NCBI GenBank assembly: GCA_002354005.1
Contig: DEKS01000147.1
Span: 8,793-20,867 of the forward strand
DNA from: Bacteroidales bacterium UBA2716
GTDB lineage: Bacteria; Bacteroidota; Bacteroidia; Bacteroidales; UBA932
Length of the DNA: 12,075 nt
Direction: 5' to 3'
Part shown: piece by piece, positions 1 through 6,489 of the stretch
Layout: every line of letters starts with the position of its first letter
Numbering within the stretch: the stretch's first letter is position 1
Translations under genes and position numbers: made by a program
The notes under the pieces: generated by a model
What the model was told of the DNA's origin: nothing
Databases searched by the model: none
The model's input: only the letters and a program-made list of their open reading frames with translations

Positions 1-253
1 AGTCAACGTGAGCATAGTGACGTTTCTCGGTCTCGTACTCAACGTGAGCGGTGTTAATGGTGATACCGCGCTCTTTCTCTTCCGGGGCGTTGTCGATCTG
101 GTCGAAGGACTTCACCTTGTCGGCGTTACCAGCAATGCGCTCTGCGAGCACCTTGGTGATAGCAGCGGTGAGGGTGGTCTTACCGTGGTCAACGTGGCCG
201 ATAGTACCGATGTTGACATGCGGTTTGGTTCTCTGGAATGTTTCTTTTGCCAT
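1..253 (-). CDS. tuf: Elongation factor Tu (EF-Tu), N-terminal part, cut by window edge
   Basis: This is the GTPase that carries aminoacyl-tRNA to the ribosome. Reading leftward from the ATG at 251-253, the translation begins MAKETFQRTKPHVNIGTIG and continues with the G1/P-loop GHVDHGKT, then the switch I segment RGITINTAHVEYET; all are near-invariant in bacterial EF-Tu. Only about 84 of the usual ~395 residues are in the window. The gene is the last visible member of a tRNA operon: tRNA-Thr(GGT) ends 60 bases upstream and no separate strong promoter is seen in between, so co-transcription with the tRNAs is likely. The short leader contains a 14-base perfect palindrome (263-276). Family identification is certain. 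Confidence 0.97.
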   Translation of the reverse strand, partial: MAKETFQRTKPHVNIGTIGHVDHGKTTLTAAITKVLAERIAGNADKVKSFDQIDNAPEEKERGITINTAHVEYETEKRHYAHVD

Positions 254-262
254 AGTAATATT

Positions 263-276
263 ATTGTTTAAACAAT
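263..276. repeat. Perfect 14-base palindrome in the tRNA-tuf spacer
   Basis: The sequence ATTGTTTAAACAAT is perfectly self-complementary and lies 10 bases upstream of the tuf start codon. It is AT-rich, so the RNA hairpin would be weak. It could be a processing or translation-control element of the tRNA-tuf transcript, or chance in an AT-rich leader. No function can be assigned. Confidence 0.4.
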
Positions 277-313
277 TGTTGCTTGTTTACAAAGGGCATA
301 AACCCAAAAAAAG

Positions 314-385
<72 letters not shown>

Positions 386-398
386 TTTTTAAACTCTG

Positions 399-471
399 AG
401 CGGAAAACGAGGTTCGAACTCGCGACCCTCAGCTTGGAAGGCTGATGCTCTACCAACTGAGCTACTTCCGC
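399..471 (-). tRNA. tRNA-Gly (anticodon TCC)
   Basis: A 73-base cloverleaf on the minus strand. The acceptor is GCGGAAG/TTTCCGC with one G-U pair, the anticodon stem TCAGC/GCTGA encloses loop CTTCCAA, and the T arm is GCGAG TTCGAAC CTCGT. CCA is not encoded. It lies 13 bases upstream of tRNA-Thr(GGT) and takes the glyT position of the E. coli tufB operon. Confidence 0.95.
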
Positions 472-486
472 GCGAAATAGTTTTTG

Positions 487-567
487 TGGGAGGTGGTGGA
501 CTCGAACCACCGAACCCTGAGGGAGCGGATTTACAGTCCGCCGCAATTGCCACTATGCGAACCTCCC
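487..567 (-). tRNA. tRNA-Tyr (anticodon GTA)
   Basis: An 81-base class II tRNA with a long variable arm on the minus strand. The acceptor is GGGAGGT/ACCTCCC with discriminator A, the anticodon stem GCGGA/TCCGC encloses loop CTGTAAA, and the T arm is GGTGG TTCGAGT CCACC. CCA is not encoded. It takes the tyrU position of the E. coli tufB operon. Confidence 0.96.
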
Positions 568-600
568 AGAACAGCTTTTCAATATTTCAAAGCTCCTTTG

Positions 601-674
601 AGCCGATAGAGGGATTCGAACCCACGACCCCGAGATTACAAATCACGTGCTCTGGCCAACTGAGCTATATCGGC
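601..674 (-). tRNA. tRNA-Thr (anticodon TGT)
   Basis: A 74-base cloverleaf on the minus strand and the first gene of the tRNA-tuf operon. The acceptor is GCCGATA/TATCGGC with discriminator U, and the anticodon loop TTTGTAA gives anticodon TGT. Two stems each carry one U-U mismatch: the anticodon stem CGTGA/TCTCG (29-41) and the T stem GTGGG/CCCTC (50-64). The rest of the fold is normal, and the location in an intact operon argues for a working gene. CCA is not encoded. Confidence 0.92.
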
Positions 675-683
675 GCTCAATGG

Positions 684-706
684 AATCCTTCATCGCTGAA
701 AGGATT
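684..706 (-). other. Inverted repeat at the start of the tRNA-tuf transcript
   Basis: On the minus strand AATCCTT and AAGGATT form a perfect 7-bp inverted repeat with a 9-base loop. It begins one base after the -7 box (708-715), so it overlaps the predicted transcription start and leader of the operon. It could be an operator, or a 5' hairpin of the pre-tRNA leader. No function is demonstrated by sequence alone. Confidence 0.4.
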
Positions 707-707
707 G

Positions 708-739
708 CAAAGGTAGGGACTTTTTTTGAAACAACCAAA
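708..739 (-). promoter_or_regulatory. Promoter of the tRNA-tuf operon (TTTG-N20-TACCTTTG)
   Basis: On the minus strand a -33 box TTTG (736-739) is followed after exactly 20 bases by TACCTTTG (708-715). This is a perfect match to the Bacteroidetes -7 consensus TAnnTTTG. It sits just past the dxs stop codon and about 34 bases before tRNA-Thr(TGT). Transcription is expected to start near position 702. Confidence 0.85.
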
Positions 740-744
740 CTTTT

Positions 745-2622
745 TCAAAGATTTTTCATCATTCCTACCAAAAGTTCGTAGATGGATTCCTCGTCAAGGC
801 CGCAAGCCGCCCACTGGGCCTTTTGGGTGTCCTGGCCCACAAAGCGGTCCGGAATGCCCATACCTTTAATTATAGGAGCATTGGGACGACCGGCGAAATA
901 TTCGCTCACGGCGCCGAACAGGCCCCCCTTGAGCGCGCCGTCTTCCACGGTGATGATGGCCTTGCAATGGGAAACCTCCTCCAGGATGCCGGAATCCAGC
1001 GGCTTGAGGAAGCGCATATCGTATACGGACGGCCCCACCCAAAAGTCGGTCTTGTGGCGCTTGGCAGCAGCCAGGGCGCGGTTTACCACCGGTCCCAGGC
1101 CCAGGATGGCTACGTCCTTCCCTTCCATCAGCTTTTCTCCCTGTCCCACGGGAACGGCCTTGTACATGGGTTTTCGCCAGAGGATGCCCTCCCCTATTCC
1201 ACGCGGGTAGCGGATAATCAGCGGCCCGCTTTTGAGGTTGAGTCCCGTGAACATGAGCTGCTTGAGTTCCAGCTCATTGCGGGGAGCGGCCACAATGACC
1301 CCGGGAATGCTGCGGTAGGCAGCGAGGTCGAAGCAGCCGTGGTGCGTAGCGCCGTCTTCCCCCACCAGGCCGGCCCGGTCGAAGCAAAAGACCACCGGCA
1401 GGTTTTGCAGGGCGACATCGTGTATGATATTATCGTACGCGCGTTGCGAGAAACTGGAGTAGATGTTGCAGAAGGGTTTCATGCCGGCGGCGGCGAGGCC
1501 GGCGGCAAAGGTGACGGCATGGCCTTCTTCGATGCCCACGTCAAAGAAGCGGTCCGGGAAGGCGGCCGCCAGGCGGTTCATGCCGCAACCGGTGGCCATG
1601 GCGGGGGTGATGCCCACCACGTTAGGGTCCCGGCGGGCCAGGTCTGTAAGGACCTCCCCGAAGACATCCTGGTAGCGGTCGGCGGGATACACCGTTTTGA
1701 TGCGCTCGCCGGTGGCGGGGTCAAATCGGCCGGGGGCGTGCCAGGTGGTAGGATCGGCCTCCGCAGGGGCATAGCCGCAACCTTTGCGGGTGTGAATATG
1801 CAGCAGACGCGGCCCATGCAGGTTCTTCAGTCGTTCCAGTGTATCGGTCAGCTGTTCCAAATCGTTCCCGTCGATGGGCCCGAAATAGCGGAAGCCCAGG
1901 GACTCGAACAGGGCGCCGCCGCTCCTGCGGACCAGGTTGGATTTGGTATCGACCACCCGCTTCTGCACCCAATCGCGCGCCTTTCCCTCTCCCAGCGAGT
2001 TCCAGATCGTGTTTTTGAGTTTATTGTAGAAGGGGTGCGTAGTTACCTGCAGCAGGTAGTTGTGCAGGCCGCCGATGTTTTTGTCAATGGAAATGTTGTT
2101 GTCGTTCAGGACAATCAGGATATCCGACTTGGAAGAGCCGGCATTGTTCAGGCCTTCCCAGGCCAGGCCGCCGGTGAGGGCGCCGTCGCCAATGACGGCA
2201 ATGGCCTTTTCCCCGCTGCCGGTGAGGCGCGCCGCCTCTGCAAAGCCCAGCGCGGCCGAAATGGACGTGGACGAATGTCCGGCGCCAAAGGCGTCGTAGG
2301 GGCTTTCGTCCCGTTTGGGGAAGCCGCTGATGCCGTCCCGGGTGCGGTTTTTCCGGAAAAGTTCCCGCCGGCCGGTGAGTATCTTGTGGGCGTAGGCTTG
2401 ATGCCCTACGTCAAAGACGATTTTGTCCTTGGGGGTGTTGAAGACGGTGTGCAGCGCCACGATGAGCTCCACGGCGCCCAGACTGCTGCCCAGGTGACCG
2501 GGATTCACGGCGCAGCACTCCACCATGTACTGCCTCACCTCCTCACACAGCCGCACGCGCTGCTCCGGGGACAGTTTTTTCACGTCCTCCGGCGAATTGA
2601 TGGTATTGAGCAGTTCGTACAT
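745..2622 (-). CDS. dxs: 1-deoxy-D-xylulose-5-phosphate synthase
   Basis: This enzyme condenses pyruvate and glyceraldehyde-3-phosphate to DXP, the first step of the non-mevalonate (MEP) isoprenoid pathway; DXP also feeds thiamine and pyridoxal synthesis. It is cytosolic and needs thiamine diphosphate and Mg2+. With the ATG start the protein has 625 residues, normal for Dxs. Visible motifs are DVGHQAYAHKI (His74), the diphosphate/Mg-binding GDGALTGG at 145-152 continuing to LNDNNISI, the catalytic Glu366 in GIEEGHAVTF, and IIRYPRGIG in the C-terminal part. A TTG nine bases upstream (2631) gives an ORF three residues longer, but it lies inside the -7 promoter box, so the ATG at 2622 is preferred. 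The predicted transcript begins at or beside this ATG. The gene lies 22 bases downstream of an MFS gene but has its own promoter. Family assignment is very secure. Confidence 0.97.
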   Translation of the reverse strand: MYELLNTINSPEDVKKLSPEQRVRLCEEVRQYMVECCAVNPGHLGSSLGAVELIVALHTVFNTPKDKIVFDVGHQAYAHKILTGRRELFRKNRTRDGISGFPKRDESPYDAFGAGHSSTSISAALGFAEAARLTGSGEKAIAVIGDGALTGGLAWEGLNNAGSSKSDILIVLNDNNISIDKNIGGLHNYLLQVTTHPFYNKLKNTIWNSLGEGKARDWVQKRVVDTKSNLVRRSGGALFESLGFRYFGPIDGNDLEQLTDTLERLKNLHGPRLLHIHTRKGCGYAPAEADPTTWHAPGRFDPATGERIKTVYPADRYQDVFGEVLTDLARRDPNVVGITPAMATGCGMNRLAAAFPDRFFDVGIEEGHAVTFAAGLAAAGMKPFCNIYSSFSQRAYDNIIHDVALQNLPVVFCFDRAGLVGEDGATHHGCFDLAAYRSIPGVIVAAPRNELELKQLMFTGLNLKSGPLIIRYPRGIGEGILWRKPMYKAVPVGQGEKLMEGKDVAILGLGPVVNRALAAAKRHKTDFWVGPSVYDMRFLKPLDSGILEEVSHCKAIITVEDGALKGGLFGAVSEYFAGRPNAPIIKGMGIPDRFVGQDTQKAQWAACGLDEESIYELLVGMMKNL

Positions 2623-2628
2623 GGACTG

Positions 2629-2660
2629 CAAAGATACAATTTTATTAACTGCTAGGCAAA
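2629..2660 (-). promoter_or_regulatory. dxs promoter (TTTG-N20-TATCTTTG) abutting the start codon
   Basis: TTTG at 2657-2660 and TATCTTTG at 2629-2636 on the minus strand are separated by exactly 20 bases, a perfect Bacteroidetes promoter. Only six bases (CAGTCC) separate the -7 box from the dxs ATG, so the transcript should begin within a few bases of the ATG. The -33 box overlaps the last codons of the upstream MFS gene. Confidence 0.8.
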
Positions 2661-4009
2661 TCCAGTTTGAGTTCCGGATGGCGGGCGGCCGTGCGGCGGA
2701 ACACCAGTGCCACCACTACGGCGGCGACGCAGAGGGCTACAAACATGAGCTCCACGGAGACAGGGCCGTTACCGGGCTTTCCCAGGATGACGCCGGCCAC
2801 CCACTTGAAGCTCAGCAGGCCCAGGTTCTGCACCCAATAGATGAGGGCAAAGGTGGTGCCCAGCACCTTATCCGGCACAATCTTGGGGACGGAAGGCCAA
2901 AGGGCAGCCGGGACCAGCGAGTAGCCAAAGCCCAGGAAAACCATGGCCAGGTAGCCCCAGAACGGCACTCCGGCGGGCGCAAAGGCCAGGAGCAGGTGGG
3001 CAATGAGCGCCAGAACCGCGCCAATGACCATCCAACGGGTTCCTTTGCCGGCTTTGTCTACCAGCATGCCGAACAGCGGAGCAAAGATAACCGTGGAGAA
3101 CGGCAGCATGGACACCATCCAGCCGGCCGCCTGCGCGGGGATGTCGAAGCGGGGAATGAGGATGGCCCCGGCAAATTTCTTGAAGGCGATGATGCTGCTG
3201 TAGAAGAGTACGCAAAGAAGGCCCAGAAGCCAGAAATTCTTGTTTCCCAGCACCCCCAGGACGTCTTTGAAGCGGAAGGTGTCGTCTTCCTTTGCGGCAG
3301 GAGATTCCTCGACTTCGCTCGGAATGACAGAGGGGTCGCTCGGAATGACAGACGCCTTATCCCTGCGGGCATCCAGGGCCACGAAAACAGCCCAGAGGAT
3401 GAGCCCCAGGGCCATCAGGCCCATGCCCACCATGGCCGGACGGGCGGTTTCCGCAAGGGTGTACACGTGGCCCGCCTGCTCTTTCACCAGCATGGGAGAG
3501 AGCACCAGGGCGAAGGCCGTGCCCAGACGGGCGATGGCCAGCTGGAGGCCCATGGCGAGGGCCATCGGCCCGCCTTTGAACCATTTGGCAATGCTGCGCG
3601 TAACGGCCGTGCCGGCAATTTCACTGCCCAGGCCGAAGAACATGACGCCCACATAGGCCGCCTGTAGGGACCAGGAGGCGCCGCTGAGAAGGGCCCAGAG
3701 GACCATTCCTGCGCCGGCCGCCATCATGCCCACGAACAGGGAGCCGCTTACGCGGACGCCCCATTTGTCCAGGAGGATGCCGCCGATGACCAGGCCGCCA
3801 AAGACACACAGCACGCTGTAACCGCTGGCGTAGAGGCCGTAGCCGGCCGCGTCCCAGCCAAGATGCGTGAGCGAAGCGTTCTCGAACAGGTAGGATATGC
3901 TGGAGAACATATCGTCAAAGTAGTACGATGCGAACATCGGCACTACCAAACAGGCCAGCGCTATCCAAGCCGCTGACCTGTAAAAGCCTTTCTTAGAGGT
4001 ACTTGCCAT
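2645..4009 (-). CDS. MFS transporter (MFSD1-like branch), 454 aa, with repeat-derived loop
   Basis: An inner-membrane secondary transporter with about 12 hydrophobic segments; the first spans about residues 14-31. After the second segment comes the loop LLDKWGVRVSG, an MFS motif A-like signature (D81, G84, R86), and a related one, GMLVDKAGKGTRW, follows in the second half. The segment AALWPSVPKIVPDKVLGT resembles the eukaryotic MFSD1 dipeptide-transporter branch by my recollection; the substrate is unknown. The protein is clearly related to its neighbour at 4009-5439: both have IAKWFKG, LWPSVPKI and WVQN.GL. Its central cytoplasmic loop holds an 18-residue insertion (about 219-236) made by a dispersed nucleotide repeat that the paralogue lacks. 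The start ATG overlaps the upstream stop by one base (TAATG), so translational coupling is likely. Confidence 0.88.
   Translation of the reverse strand: MASTSKKGFYRSAAWIALACLVVPMFASYYFDDMFSSISYLFENASLTHLGWDAAGYGLYASGYSVLCVFGGLVIGGILLDKWGVRVSGSLFVGMMAAGAGMVLWALLSGASWSLQAAYVGVMFFGLGSEIAGTAVTRSIAKWFKGGPMALAMGLQLAIARLGTAFALVLSPMLVKEQAGHVYTLAETARPAMVGMGLMALGLILWAVFVALDARRDKASVIPSDPSVIPSEVEESPAAKEDDTFRFKDVLGVLGNKNFWLLGLLCVLFYSSIIAFKKFAGAILIPRFDIPAQAAGWMVSMLPFSTVIFAPLFGMLVDKAGKGTRWMVIGAVLALIAHLLLAFAPAGVPFWGYLAMVFLGFGYSLVPAALWPSVPKIVPDKVLGTTFALIYWVQNLGLLSFKWVAGVILGKPGNGPVSVELMFVALCVAAVVVALVFRRTAARHPELKLDLPSS
3302..3352 (-). repeat. Dispersed 'TCATTCCGAGCGA' repeat inserted in frame in the MFS gene
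   Basis: The 17-mer TCGCTCGGAATGACAGA (plus strand) occurs twice, at 3315-3331 and 3336-3352, with a 21-base period. It is followed by the arm GACTTCG and GAGATTCCTC (3301-3317). Read in the gene direction this encodes ASVIPSDPSVIPSEVEES. I recognise the motif as a dispersed repeat of many Bacteroidetes genomes, often seen as spurious peptides such as 'SFRAKSRNL' in other frames. The 21-base period keeps the reading frame. Confidence 0.8.
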
Positions 4010-5439
4010 TATTTATCTGCGCATTCGTCCTTGGCGAATTCTTCCGCGAGGGTTTCCGCGTCGATGGCGACGGGAGCTTCCTGGATGTTGGGGAGTTCCA
4101 GGCCATAGCCTTTCTTCTTGTCCTCTATCTTGAGCAGGATGCTGAACAGGAAGGCGATGACGCCGAAACTGGCAAAGATAATCATGGGTACGGTGTAGCC
4201 GCCGGTTGCCTTCTCCGTGGCGCCAATCAGTAGCGGAACGCCCCAGAGGCCGATGTTCTGCACCCAGAAAATGAGGCAGTAGGCGCTGCCCAGGATTTTC
4301 TCGTCGATAATCTTGGGAACGGACGGCCACAGGGCGGCGGGCACCAGGGAGAAACTCAGGCCCAGCACCAGGATGAGGGTGACGGCCAGCCACTGTGCCT
4401 TATAAAGCGGCAGCACGAAGGCGAAGCTCAGGTGGCACACGAACATGATGATGGCGCCAATCATGAGCATGGAGGCACCCTTGCCCTTCTTGTCCAGGAA
4501 CATGCCCAGGAACGGGGTGAGCACCATGGCCAGGATGGGGAAGAAGCTGAACAGACGGGCAGCCAGGGCGGGCTCGATGCCCAGCGTCACCTCAAAGTAG
4601 TTGGGGGCAAACTTCTGGAAGGGGAAAATGCCGCTGTAATACAGTACGCACAGGATGGACACAATCCAGAACATCTTGCTGGAGAAGATTTTCCCAAGGT
4701 CCTTGACCTCGAATTCGTCGGCCTTGGAAGTATCGGATTCATTGATGGCAGCGAGCTCGGCGTCAAACTTGCGGTCCATAAGGGTGAACACAAAGAAGCT
4801 GATGAAGCCGATGCAGAGCAGCAGGGCGCCAAAGAGCACCGGAGCGCCCACGGCATCCGTGAAGGCCTGGGACACGGCCGGAGAAATCCACATGGCGGCG
4901 AATACGCCCAGACGGCCGATGGACATTTCCACGCCCATGGCCATGGCCATCTCCTTGCCCTTGAACCACTTGGCAATGGCCTTGGATACGGTTGTCCCGG
5001 CCATTTCGCAGCCGCAGCCGAAGATCATGAAACCCAGGGTAGCCATTTTGGCACTGCCCGGGAAGCCGGTCCACCAGCTGTCCAGCCAGGCGCACATTTC
5101 CGTGGCCTGGAACCAGTCACTTACGCCGATATATTTGATGAAGGCGCCCGCTACCATAAGGCCGGCACTCAGCAGGCCCGTGAACCGCACGCCCATCTTG
5201 TCCAGGATGATGCCGGCGAAGATGAGGAAGAAACAGAACACGTTGAGGAAGTACTCGCCGCCGGCATAGGTGCCGAAGGTGGCGCTGTCCCAGCCGCGCA
5301 GGTTCTCCAGGGTGGATTTGAGCGGGGAAAGGATGTCCGCGAACAGGTACGCGAAGAACATCATCATGGCAATGAGAACAAGAGCGGTCCACCGCAGGGC
5401 GGCGCTGTCGTTCATCAGTTTGTTCACTTTTTCTGACAT
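4009..5439 (-). CDS. MFS transporter (MFSD1-like branch), 476 aa
   Basis: An inner-membrane transporter with about 12 membrane segments. Motif A-like loops are ILDKMGVRFTG after the second segment and MFLDKKGKGASM in the second half. Shared segments with the following gene (GCEMAGTTVSKAIAKWFKG, AALWPSVPKII, FWVQNIGLWG) show that the two are paralogues, either a tandem duplication or two subunits of one function. The central loop is charged (about 230-250) and lacks the repeat found in its partner. The C-terminus is acidic and cytoplasmic. The substrate is not evident; small organic acids or peptides are possibilities, not conclusions. It starts 53 bases after the activase stop codon, so either the weak promoter at 5460-5492 or read-through from the activase gene may drive it. 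The 476-residue length is normal for MFS. Confidence 0.88.
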   Translation of the reverse strand: MSEKVNKLMNDSAALRWTALVLIAMMMFFAYLFADILSPLKSTLENLRGWDSATFGTYAGGEYFLNVFCFFLIFAGIILDKMGVRFTGLLSAGLMVAGAFIKYIGVSDWFQATEMCAWLDSWWTGFPGSAKMATLGFMIFGCGCEMAGTTVSKAIAKWFKGKEMAMAMGVEMSIGRLGVFAAMWISPAVSQAFTDAVGAPVLFGALLLCIGFISFFVFTLMDRKFDAELAAINESDTSKADEFEVKDLGKIFSSKMFWIVSILCVLYYSGIFPFQKFAPNYFEVTLGIEPALAARLFSFFPILAMVLTPFLGMFLDKKGKGASMLMIGAIIMFVCHLSFAFVLPLYKAQWLAVTLILVLGLSFSLVPAALWPSVPKIIDEKILGSAYCLIFWVQNIGLWGVPLLIGATEKATGGYTVPMIIFASFGVIAFLFSILLKIEDKKKGYGLELPNIQEAPVAIDAETLAEEFAKDECADK

Positions 5440-5459
5440 GTTTTCTATTTTTTAGCCTG

Positions 5460-5492
5460 TAAATATACGTATTTTTTTCCAATGGGCCGAAA
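5460..5492 (-). promoter_or_regulatory. Possible promoter of the MFS pair
   Basis: On the minus strand TTTC (5489-5492) and TATATTTA (5460-5467) are 21 bases apart. Each differs by one base from the Bacteroidetes -33 and -7 consensus. The position, just past the activase stop and about 20 bases before the MFS start codon, is right. It is a weaker match than the dxs and tRNA promoters. Confidence 0.45.
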
Positions 5493-6401
5493 CTATCCTC
5501 CTATGCGGACATTGAGACCGGCGGACGCAAGCAGCGAGACGCTGCGGTCCAGCAGCTCCGGCGAAGGAGCGCTCAGCATGAGTCCTTCCGGATTGTACAC
5601 GGTACCCATGCGCTCGTGCTTTCCCTTGCCGATGTCATGATACGGCAGCAAATCCACCACTTCCGGCTGGCGGTCCAGCGACAACAGGAAATCGGCAGTG
5701 GCGCGGATATTCGCCTCCGAGGCATTCACTTCGGCAATGAGCGGGATACGGATCCAATAGGGTTTTCCCAGAGAGGCAATCTTCCGGAGGTTGTTCAGGA
5801 TGGGGCCGTTGGGGACGCCTGTATAGCGTTTGTGCGTGTCCGCATCCATGCTTTTGAGGTCCACCAGGAACAGCTCGCACTCCCCCGCCACAGCTTCCAC
5901 GGTTTCCGGAGCGGCATACAAGGTGGTGTCCACGGCCCGATGGAAGCCCCGTCGGCCCAGTTCCTGCAGCAGGGACAGGGTGTACGCCGGATGCAGCAGG
6001 GGCTCCCCTCCGCTGAGGGTGACTCCGCCGCCGCTGCCGGACATGACGCCGCGTTCACGCTCAACCACATCCATCAGTTCCTCCATGCCCCATTCCCGGC
6101 CGCAGATTTCCATGGCCAGCGCCGGACAAACCGTGGCGCAGGCACCGCACAGGATGCACGTATTTTCCGTGGGCCGGATGCCCTCCGACGTCAACTGCAG
6201 GGCGTTTTGCGGGCAAGCCTCCACGCAGCTTTGGCAGCCGATGCACTTTCCTTGCTTATACAGCCGCTGCGGGGCCGACGACCAGCTCTCCGGATTGTGA
6301 CACCATACGCAGCGCAGCGGACAGCCCTTCACAAAAAGAGTGGTCCGGATGCCGGGGCCATCGTGGATGGCGTAGCGTTTGATGTCAAAAATAAGAGCCA
6401 T
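5493..6401 (-). CDS. Glycyl-radical enzyme activating protein (radical SAM, PflA-like with two extra 4Fe-4S sites)
   Basis: A radical SAM enzyme that uses S-adenosylmethionine to place a glycyl radical on a partner enzyme of the pyruvate formate-lyase superfamily under anaerobic conditions. The radical SAM triad is C27-x3-C31-x2-C34 (GCPLRCVWCHNPE), preceded by IHDGPGIRT. A ferredoxin-like insert follows with two sets of four cysteines (C53/56/59/63 and C82/85/88/92), the arrangement of activases for glycerol/diol dehydratases, choline lyase and similar enzymes rather than the short PflA. The SAM-binding GGEP is at 131-134, and DLKSMD and YTGVPNGPIL follow. The 302-residue length is typical. 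The partner normally lies beside the activase, but none is present in the window; the neighbours are an MFS pair and a uvrA-like gene. Family call secure, target unknown. Confidence 0.93.
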   Translation of the reverse strand: MALIFDIKRYAIHDGPGIRTTLFVKGCPLRCVWCHNPESWSSAPQRLYKQGKCIGCQSCVEACPQNALQLTSEGIRPTENTCILCGACATVCPALAMEICGREWGMEELMDVVERERGVMSGSGGGVTLSGGEPLLHPAYTLSLLQELGRRGFHRAVDTTLYAAPETVEAVAGECELFLVDLKSMDADTHKRYTGVPNGPILNNLRKIASLGKPYWIRIPLIAEVNASEANIRATADFLLSLDRQPEVVDLLPYHDIGKGKHERMGTVYNPEGLMLSAPSPELLDRSVSLLASAGLNVRIGG

Positions 6402-6437
6402 GGCGCTAAGTTACGAAGTTTTTGCGTAAATCTGGAA

Positions 6438-6488
6438 GGGTCAAGCCAGCGGCCCTTCAAAATCGACCCTAACTGCTGGCGACGTGGC
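6438..6488 (-). repeat. Hairpin repeat, copy A (3' of the uvrA-like gene)
   Basis: The minus strand, from just after the uvrA-like stop codon, matches the plus strand at 10272-10322 at 44 of 51 bases by hand alignment. Shared core blocks include CGCCAGCAGTT, CGATTTTGAAGGGC and GCTGGCT. GCCAGC and GCTGGC form a 6-bp inverted repeat around a 24-base centre. In this copy AGGGTC (plus 6465-6470) can also pair with GACCCT (6437-6442), interleaved with that stem. It could act as a mobile REP-like element, a terminator or an mRNA end. Confidence 0.72.
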
Positions 6489-6489
6489 T

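Noticed and set aside
823..2655. A 610-residue open frame on the plus strand opposite dxs
   Set aside because: It is a long antisense shadow of a GC-rich gene. Its translation has no recognisable domain, while the minus strand encodes an unmistakable Dxs.
2525..3667. A 380-residue plus-strand open frame across the dxs/MFS junction
   Set aside because: It spans the promoter and two clear minus-strand genes, and its Gly/His/Gln-rich translation is typical of an antisense frame.
6406..6413. TAACTTAG four bases before the activase ATG, as a third leaderless promoter
   Set aside because: It matches TAnnTTTG at seven of eight positions, but no acceptable -33 box lies 17-23 bases upstream, so it is not counted with the dxs and uvrA-like cases.
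6437..6480. An H-type pseudoknot in repeat copy A (GCCAGC/GCTGGC with AGGGTC/GACCCT)
   Set aside because: The second pairing is not kept in copy B, so there is no comparative support and it may be chance.
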